From: UBA5336 sp039818165
GTDB taxonomy: Bacteria; Pseudomonadota; Alphaproteobacteria; Caulobacterales; Hyphomonadaceae
Reading direction: 5' to 3'
Length of the DNA: 64,000 nt
Assembly: GCA_039818165.1 (NCBI GenBank)
Contig: JBCBUL010000002.1
Location: forward strand, 124,001 to 188,000
The notes under the pieces are model-generated. The model did no database searches. It was given only the letters and a program-made list of their open reading frames with translations, and was not told the DNA's origin. Made by a program: the position numbers and the translations under genes. Shown here in pieces: positions 59,552 through 64,000 of the stretch (its first letter is position 1; the number at the start of each line of letters is the position of its first letter).

Positions 59552-60025
59552 ATGGCGGACGGCGACACAGAATTACACGTTCCCACCTGCGACCTAACAC
59601 GGGGCGTTGTGCGCCTCTGTGTGCAGCTTGGCATCGCGCCCGTGACGGAACTGACCCTCGCCAATGGGCGCCGGGCCGATGTGGCCGCGTTGAGCCAAAA
59701 GGGCGAGATCGACATCATCGAGATCAAGTCTAGCGTGGCAGACTTTCGTTCGGATCAGAAATGGCATGAATACGCGCCCTTTTGCGACCGGTTCTACTTC
59801 GCCGTATCCAGCGCGTTTCCAGCCGAGCTGATCCCGGAGACCTGCGGCCTGATCATCGCAGACGGATTTGGCGGCGCGGTGGTGCGCACGCCAGAAACGC
59901 ACCGGTTGTCAGCGGCCCGGCGCAAGGCCGTGACCCTACGGTTCGCCCGGCTGGCGGCGCTGCGGGCCGCCGCCTGCCACGGCGTCGTGTTGGAGAGCGG
60001 GCCCGGCTCCCTACATCAAGTGTGA
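59552..60025 (+). CDS. mmcB: MmcB family DNA repair protein
   Basis: A 157-residue protein of the restriction-endonuclease-like fold. The nuclease core is VTELTLANGRRADVAALSQKGEIDIIEIKSSVADFRSDQKWHEY, whose Asp-x(n)-Glu-x-Lys (ADVAAL, IIEIKSS) pattern matches PD-(D/E)xK enzymes. FCDRFYFAVSSAFPAELIP follows. In Caulobacter MmcB takes part in SOS-induced DNA damage tolerance with ImuABC-type polymerases. The ATG at 59552 is required because the LexA box covers the alternative upstream start at 59504. Confidence 0.9.
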   Translation: MADGDTELHVPTCDLTRGVVRLCVQLGIAPVTELTLANGRRADVAALSQKGEIDIIEIKSSVADFRSDQKWHEYAPFCDRFYFAVSSAFPAELIPETCGLIIADGFGGAVVRTPETHRLSAARRKAVTLRFARLAALRAAACHGVVLESGPGSLHQV

Positions 60026-60026
60026 G

Positions 60027-60581
60027 ATGAGCCACCTCTACCCCCTTGCCCGTTCTGCCGCTGAAGCGTTGGAGAGTGACCGCCCCGCTGCGCGCACGCG
60101 TTACGAGGCCGAACGCCTGGCCCATGGAACCCAGATCCTGAAGCTCGCAACCGAGTGGATTTCTGAAACCGAAGGGGGTGCGAGCCTCAGCGATGTCCAG
60201 GCCAATGCCGGCCTGAGCAACGGTTTCATTCAGGTTTATGAAGATGAAGCGGGCAACCCGGTCTATGCCGTGACCTACTGGCAGCTGGCGGACACCATAG
60301 GCGACGCACCAACTGACACTCCAGCCAAGTCTGACCCGCCGAATGAGCCCGCGTCCGAACGGGCGACAAGTTCAACGAAACCCGCCCCAGCGCCGGCAGA
60401 GGACCACACCGACGATCTTTATTTTCGAGCGAAACGCACCAAGCGCCGGGGACGCAAACGTCATGTGGACCCTCGCCAGATGGATCTGTTCGCCCGCCCT
60501 GATGGACGCGGCTATGAACACACGGAGGGCGGCGCCGTCATCACCGACGAAGAAGGCGATGGCACCACGTTTGGGGGCTGA
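60027..60581 (+). CDS. Unknown protein with a beta-clamp-binding-like motif, coupled to mmcB
   Basis: A 184-residue protein starting MSHLYPLARSAAEALESDRPAARTRYEAERLAHGTQIL. The N-terminal 90 residues look folded (helix, then VYEDEAGNPVYAVTYWQLAD strands). Residues 95-130 are a Pro/Ser/Thr linker. Residues 131-160 are strongly basic (RAKRTKRRGRKRHVDPR) and run into QMDLFARP, where QMDLF (151-155) fits the QL[SD]LF sliding-clamp peptide. It starts one base after the mmcB stop, so it should share the LexA promoter. No family is recognised. Confidence 0.75.
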   Translation: MSHLYPLARSAAEALESDRPAARTRYEAERLAHGTQILKLATEWISETEGGASLSDVQANAGLSNGFIQVYEDEAGNPVYAVTYWQLADTIGDAPTDTPAKSDPPNEPASERATSSTKPAPAPAEDHTDDLYFRAKRTKRRGRKRHVDPRQMDLFARPDGRGYEHTEGGAVITDEEGDGTTFGG

Positions 60582-60633
60582 TCCGCTCTAAAATTTCGGG
60601 TACTTTCTAAGGAATCCACTCCGAGGCGCCAAA

Positions 60634-61092
60634 ATGACATTCAAAACGCGAATATGTCTCTGGTTTGAAAAGGGCGGGCTTGGGGCTGCCCAATTCTACA
60701 CAACGCTCTTGCCGAACAGCAGCGTCGAGGCGGTCGATTGGCCGGGTGACAGCGAACCCATCATCGTCAATTTCACCCTCGCCGGGACGCCATATCAGAT
60801 CCTGAATGGTGGCCCGCATTTCAAGCTGACACCCGCCGCTTCGATCAGCGTGGTGACGCAGGACCAAGCTGAGACGGACCACCTCTGGACTGCGCTGACG
60901 GCAGACGGAGGAAGCGAAAGCCAGTGCGGCTGGCTGACGGATCGCTGGGGCGTCTCATGGCAGATCGTTCCTGAGGCGCTCATCACCATGCAAACCAACG
61001 CCGACCAGGTGGCCGCCGAACGCGCGCGGCAAGCAATGTATCAGATGACGAAGATCGACATTGCCACCCTCCAGGCCGCCTTCGCCGGTTAA
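60634..61092 (+). CDS. VOC family protein, PhnB-like
   Basis: A 152-residue protein of the PhnB/3-demethylubiquinone methyltransferase-like VOC group. It shows ICLWFEKGGLGAAQFYTTLLPNSSVEAVDWPGD, IVNFTLAGTPYQILNGGPHFKLTPAASISVVTQDQAETDHLWTALTADGG, and the end ESQCGWLTDRWGVSWQIVPEAL. These are small dimers of unknown substrate. A TCCACTCCGAGGCGCC site precedes the ATG (GAGG eight bases upstream). Confidence 0.93.
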   Translation: MTFKTRICLWFEKGGLGAAQFYTTLLPNSSVEAVDWPGDSEPIIVNFTLAGTPYQILNGGPHFKLTPAASISVVTQDQAETDHLWTALTADGGSESQCGWLTDRWGVSWQIVPEALITMQTNADQVAAERARQAMYQMTKIDIATLQAAFAG

Positions 61093-61130
61093 GCATCCGA
61101 TTTGGTTCAACTCGCTCGTGAGGCAGGAAA

Positions 61131-61673
61131 TTGACCGAGCATATAGTCGGCTTCGGGAGCGACCCGGAGGCATTCATCAAGGTGTTCCAGGCCAGCTTTG
61201 CCGATTCCGAAGGCGAAGACGAAGGCCGCGTGATTGAAACACTCTGCCGGGACCTTCTGGACACAACGCCCAGCGACGACATCTTTACCTTTACCGCGCT
61301 TGAGGATGAGGCGATCGTCGGCGGGATCATGTTTACGCGCATAACGTATTTCGAGGACGACAAAACGATCTTTCTGCTCTTCCCGGTCGCCATCCGCACA
61401 GATCGCCAGGGTAGAGGCATCGGCGAGGCGCTTTTGCGCTTCGGGCTCGAGTACCTCACGGCCCAAGGCATCGATGTTGCGCTCACCTACGGCAACCCAG
61501 CATACTACGCCAAGGTCGGCTTTAGACAGATTTCACCGGAGATAGCACAGCCGCCTTTCAAGCTGTCACAGCCCCATGGCTGGCTGGGCCAATCCCTGAC
61601 AGACGAACCGCTCTCGGCGCTCCGGGGACCATCCAAATGTGTCCCGGCCTTCGACGACCCGGCCCATTGGTGA
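61131..61673 (+). CDS. GNAT family N-acetyltransferase
   Basis: A 180-residue enzyme beginning at a TTG codon (61131), preceded by AGGCAGGAA. GNAT features are FTALEDEAIVGGIMFTRITYFEDDKTIFLLFPVAIRTDRQGRGIGEALLRFGLEYL, the acetyl-CoA binding Q/R-x-x-G-x-G/A, and ALTYGNPAYYAKVGFRQI, the YYxxxGF C-terminal pattern. The substrate is unknown. It converges on msrB, 6 bases apart. Confidence 0.9.
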   Translation: MTEHIVGFGSDPEAFIKVFQASFADSEGEDEGRVIETLCRDLLDTTPSDDIFTFTALEDEAIVGGIMFTRITYFEDDKTIFLLFPVAIRTDRQGRGIGEALLRFGLEYLTAQGIDVALTYGNPAYYAKVGFRQISPEIAQPPFKLSQPHGWLGQSLTDEPLSALRGPSKCVPAFDDPAHW

Positions 61674-61679
61674 GGTGGT

Positions 61680-62213
61680 TTACGCTTCGCTCGGCCTGAA
61701 CGTCAGCGCGACGCCATTGTTGCAATAGCGCAGGCCCGTGGGGCGCGGTCCATCGCCAAAAACGTGGCCCTGATGGCCCTTGCAACGGATGCAATGATAC
61801 TCCGTGCGCTGCATCCAGAGCTTGTTGTCAGGCTTTGTTCCGATGGTGCCGGGAATATGATCCCAAAAGCTAGGCCAACCCGTGCGACTGTCATATTTGG
61901 TGGAGGCATCGAACAGCGCCAGGTCGCATCCCGCGCAATGGTACACGCCAGCGCGTTTTTCGTCGTTTAGCGGCGAGGTGAAGGACCGTTCAGTGCCCTC
62001 CTCTCGCAGGACATAGTACTGCATGTCGTCCAGGCGGGCGCGCCAGTCCGCTTCGGTCAACGATGTCCAGTCATCGATATCGCTCGCGGAAACGACCGTT
62101 GCCGCTTGCGTGGTCTCAGCCTGCGGACTCGCGCCGCATGCGGCCAGGAGGCCAGCGCCCGAAAGCGCTAGAAAGCCCCTGCGAGAGGGCATGGAAAAGG
62201 GTGCATGTGTCAT
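61680..62213 (-). CDS. msrB: Peptide-methionine (R)-S-oxide reductase MsrB, exported by a Tat-like lipoprotein signal
   Basis: A 177-residue MsrB, which reduces methionine-R-sulfoxide in proteins. The zinc cysteines are 93, 96, 141 and 144 (YHCAGCD, YHCIRCKGHQGHVFGDGP). The catalytic Cys164 is in LRYCNNG. The N-terminus has a twin-arginine motif (SRRGFLALSG) and a lipobox (LLAAC, Cys26), so the enzyme is probably a membrane-anchored periplasmic repair protein. I use the ATG at 62213; one at 62222 would add three residues. No msrA is near. Confidence 0.92.
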   Translation of the reverse strand: MTHAPFSMPSRRGFLALSGAGLLAACGASPQAETTQAATVVSASDIDDWTSLTEADWRARLDDMQYYVLREEGTERSFTSPLNDEKRAGVYHCAGCDLALFDASTKYDSRTGWPSFWDHIPGTIGTKPDNKLWMQRTEYHCIRCKGHQGHVFGDGPRPTGLRYCNNGVALTFRPSEA

Positions 62214-62338
62214 GGCGCCCATTTAGCCAGCGTTGCGCCAGAGGCCAACTCACACCTCCGTCATTGGCGCGAGAGCCGCTTGATCCTGCTCGGAAACTGC
62301 CCCATTCGGCGCCCAGCAAGCGCATCAGGAGACTTTCC

Positions 62339-63220
62339 ATGGCAGAGTGGACCCTCGGCATTATCGGCGGATCGGGACTTTACGACATTCCAGGTCTGGA
62401 AAGTGCACGTGAGGTCGCCATCGACACCCCTTGGGGCGCGCCGTCCGATGTTCTGCGACGCGGCCGTCTCGGCGATGTTGAGCTTGTGTTCCTGCCGCGC
62501 CACGGAAAGGGCCACCGGCTGACGCCAAGCACCGTTCCTTACCGTGCCAATATCGATGCCCTGAAGCGCGCCGGCGTGACGGATATCCTGTCCTTCTCCG
62601 CTTGTGGATCACTGCAAGAGCAGTATGCGCCGGGCCAGTTCGTGGCCGTGGATCAGTTTATCGACCGCACCTTCGCCCGCGAGAAAACCTTTTTCGGCGC
62701 CGGCATGGTGGCCCACGTCTCCATGGCGCACCCGGTCTGCGAACGCCTGTCTGGGCTCGGCGCCGATGCCCTGGACGCCACGGGCGCACGGGTGCATCGC
62801 GGCGGCACCTATCTGACGATGGAAGGCCCGCAATTCTCGACGCTGGCCGAAAGCCAGCTCTATCGCCAATGGGGCTGCGACGTGATCGGCATGACAAACA
62901 TGCCCGAGGCCAAGCTCTCCCGGGAAGCCGAGCTGCCCTACGCAACCTTCGCCATGGTGACGGACTATGACTGCTGGCACGAGGAAGAAGAAAACGTCTC
63001 CGTCACCAACGTGCTGGAGATCATGCAGGCAAATGCAGCGGCGGCCCGCGCGGCCATCGCCGCGCTTTGCGAAACCCTGTCAGGCACGGCGCGCACGCCC
63101 TCCCCTCTCGGAATTGAGACCTGCCTCGACCACGCGCTGATAACGGCCCCCGATGCGCGCGACCCGGCACTGCTCGCAAAGCTTGACGCGGTGGCCGGTC
63201 GTGTACTGAAAAGCCAGTAG
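62339..63220 (+). CDS. mtnP: S-methyl-5'-thioadenosine phosphorylase
   Basis: A 293-residue enzyme of the purine-nucleoside phosphorylase family 2. It cleaves methylthioadenosine to adenine and methylthioribose-1-phosphate in methionine salvage. GIIGGSGLYDIPGLESAREV, LPRHGKGHRLTPSTVPYRANI, LTMEGPQFSTLAES and GMTNMPEAKLSREAELPYATFAMVTDYDCWH are the family blocks; the TDYDCW aspartate region favours methylthioadenosine. AGGAG seven bases upstream supports the ATG at 62339. The frame runs upstream to 62063 with no similarity. Confidence 0.95.
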   Translation: MAEWTLGIIGGSGLYDIPGLESAREVAIDTPWGAPSDVLRRGRLGDVELVFLPRHGKGHRLTPSTVPYRANIDALKRAGVTDILSFSACGSLQEQYAPGQFVAVDQFIDRTFAREKTFFGAGMVAHVSMAHPVCERLSGLGADALDATGARVHRGGTYLTMEGPQFSTLAESQLYRQWGCDVIGMTNMPEAKLSREAELPYATFAMVTDYDCWHEEEENVSVTNVLEIMQANAAAARAAIAALCETLSGTARTPSPLGIETCLDHALITAPDARDPALLAKLDAVAGRVLKSQ

Positions 63221-63277
63221 TAATCGACGTCCGGCGCGGTCTTTGCTAGAGATGCGCCATCCTCAGGAGGGACGGCC

Positions 63278-64000
63278 ATGTTTTCTGTAGAGTTCCAAAC
63301 CGGCGCCTTGCTCCTGCTCATGATAGCAGGGCTGACCATCGCCTATATCAACTGGCGCGATCGCAACGACCGAAAGGAAGTTGAAGGCCAGGTGCTGGAG
63401 GGGGTGGGCCACGAATTACGCCTGATCATTCAGCGTTTCATGGCAGAGCTTGCCGCCATCACACGCGATGAACCTGTGGCGGGCGGCGAGCTGATGGTGA
63501 TCCGCCATCCCCAGCTAGATGCGGTCTACGCGCAGAATGTGCCGGCAAACCGGAATACGCTTTCAGTGATTGGTGCCACGTATCAAAATCTCCAGTCGCG
63601 CAAGAATGACATTCTGAATGCCGCCCAGCAGGGCCAGGATCTGAACGCCGCCACACCCGCCGCGATAGATGCAGTGATCGATGCCGTAGTGACCCTGTAT
63701 CTGTGGGAAGAACATGGCGGAGCCCGGCCAGCCGATGCGCAGGCCACGCGCTCCTGGCGCGTACGTCAGTGGATGAAGGATCACGGCCTGGCGTGGGATA
63801 CGTTCCCGAACATGCATTTGCGCGATGCCGTGGTCGCTCGCCTGCGGGCCTATGGCATGACGCTGACACCGCGCCCGCTGACCCATACGGCCCACGAATA
63901 CTATTCCATGAAGTATGATCGGAAAGCCGATCCGCGCGCGCCCATGTGGAAACGCAAACAGCCAAAGCCCGAACCGGTCGAGATTGCTGAAGATGTCGGC
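63278..64000 (+). CDS. Membrane-anchored protein of unknown function (3' end outside window)
   Basis: The frame is open from the ATG at 63278 to the window edge (241 codons). GGAGG eight bases before the ATG supports the start. The first 25 residues include one membrane helix (TGALLLLMIAGLTIAYINW). The rest is a soluble, helical, charged region with ELRLIIQRFMAELAAITRD and HPQLDAVYAQNVPANRNTLSVIGATYQNLQSRKNDILNAAQ. No known domain is recognised. It follows mtnP by 57 bases. Confidence 0.75.
   Translation, partial: MFSVEFQTGALLLLMIAGLTIAYINWRDRNDRKEVEGQVLEGVGHELRLIIQRFMAELAAITRDEPVAGGELMVIRHPQLDAVYAQNVPANRNTLSVIGATYQNLQSRKNDILNAAQQGQDLNAATPAAIDAVIDAVVTLYLWEEHGGARPADAQATRSWRVRQWMKDHGLAWDTFPNMHLRDAVVARLRAYGMTLTPRPLTHTAHEYYSMKYDRKADPRAPMWKRKQPKPEPVEIAEDVG

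Noticed and set aside
1..64000. CRISPR array, insertion sequence or prophage
   Set aside because: No regularly spaced repeats, transposase, integrase or phage structural gene was found on either strand.

Overview
The window is GC-rich, gene-dense chromosomal DNA of an alphaproteobacterium. The best fit is the Caulobacterales/Maricaulales (Hyphomonadaceae-like) side of the class. Supports are the gene orders yajC-secD-secF with serS-surE-pcm, ctaC-ctaD-ctaB-ctaG-ctaE-surf1-thrC, fabD-fabG-acpP-fabF-mltG-yicC-gmk and rpsF-rpsR-rplI, plus an mmcB gene behind a perfect alphaproteobacterial LexA box (GTTC-N7-GTTC class). No rRNA, prophage, transposase or CRISPR array was seen. One tRNA gene (Val, anticodon CAC) is present.

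Layout. 0-8 kb: end of an HU-type gene, MATE exporter, class II DAHP synthase, a TIR-ParA fusion, glutathione reductase, rpiA, a phosphoglycolate phosphatase-like HAD enzyme, a small unknown and tRNA-Val. 8-14.5 kb: protein export genes (yajC-secD-secF) and serS-surE-pcm. 14.5-21 kb: leucine/isovalerate degradation genes (mccB, methylglutaconyl-CoA hydratase-like, mccA), with a quinone-reductase-like gene and a TIR-DUF805 membrane protein between them. 21-26.4 kb: xseA, nfeD/SPFH pair, peroxiredoxin, yqgE and an EAL protein. 26.4-35.4 kb: thrC, surf1 and the aa3 cytochrome oxidase operon, which carries an extra, rearranged COX1-like gene. 35.5-39 kb: TPR protein, dnaB and ribosomal proteins. 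39.2-46.2 kb: fatty-acid synthesis block, mltG, yicC, gmk and an LLM oxidoreductase. 46.2-54 kb: GST, a nucleoside transporter with a TonB-dependent receptor, a VOC protein, an SDR enzyme, an unknown, and a CxxCH protein interrupted by one amber codon. 54.1-58.6 kb: a compact four-gene envelope protease cassette (subtilase lipoprotein, separate propeptide-like protein, lipoprotein, M23 lipoprotein). 58.7-64 kb: class III sirtuin, SOS-controlled mmcB with a partner carrying a clamp-binding-like motif, VOC, GNAT, MsrB, methylthioadenosine phosphorylase and a truncated membrane-anchored unknown.

Most of the window is housekeeping. The parts most likely to hold undescribed biology are the COX1-like mosaic inside the oxidase operon, the two TIR proteins (one fused to a ParA ATPase, one to a DUF805 membrane domain), the protease/propeptide/M23 cassette, and the LexA-controlled mmcB pair. 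Smaller points are a probable ACG start codon, an in-frame amber codon in an otherwise open gene, a nested inverted repeat ahead of that gene, and three convergent gene pairs whose stop codons share one CTAG.
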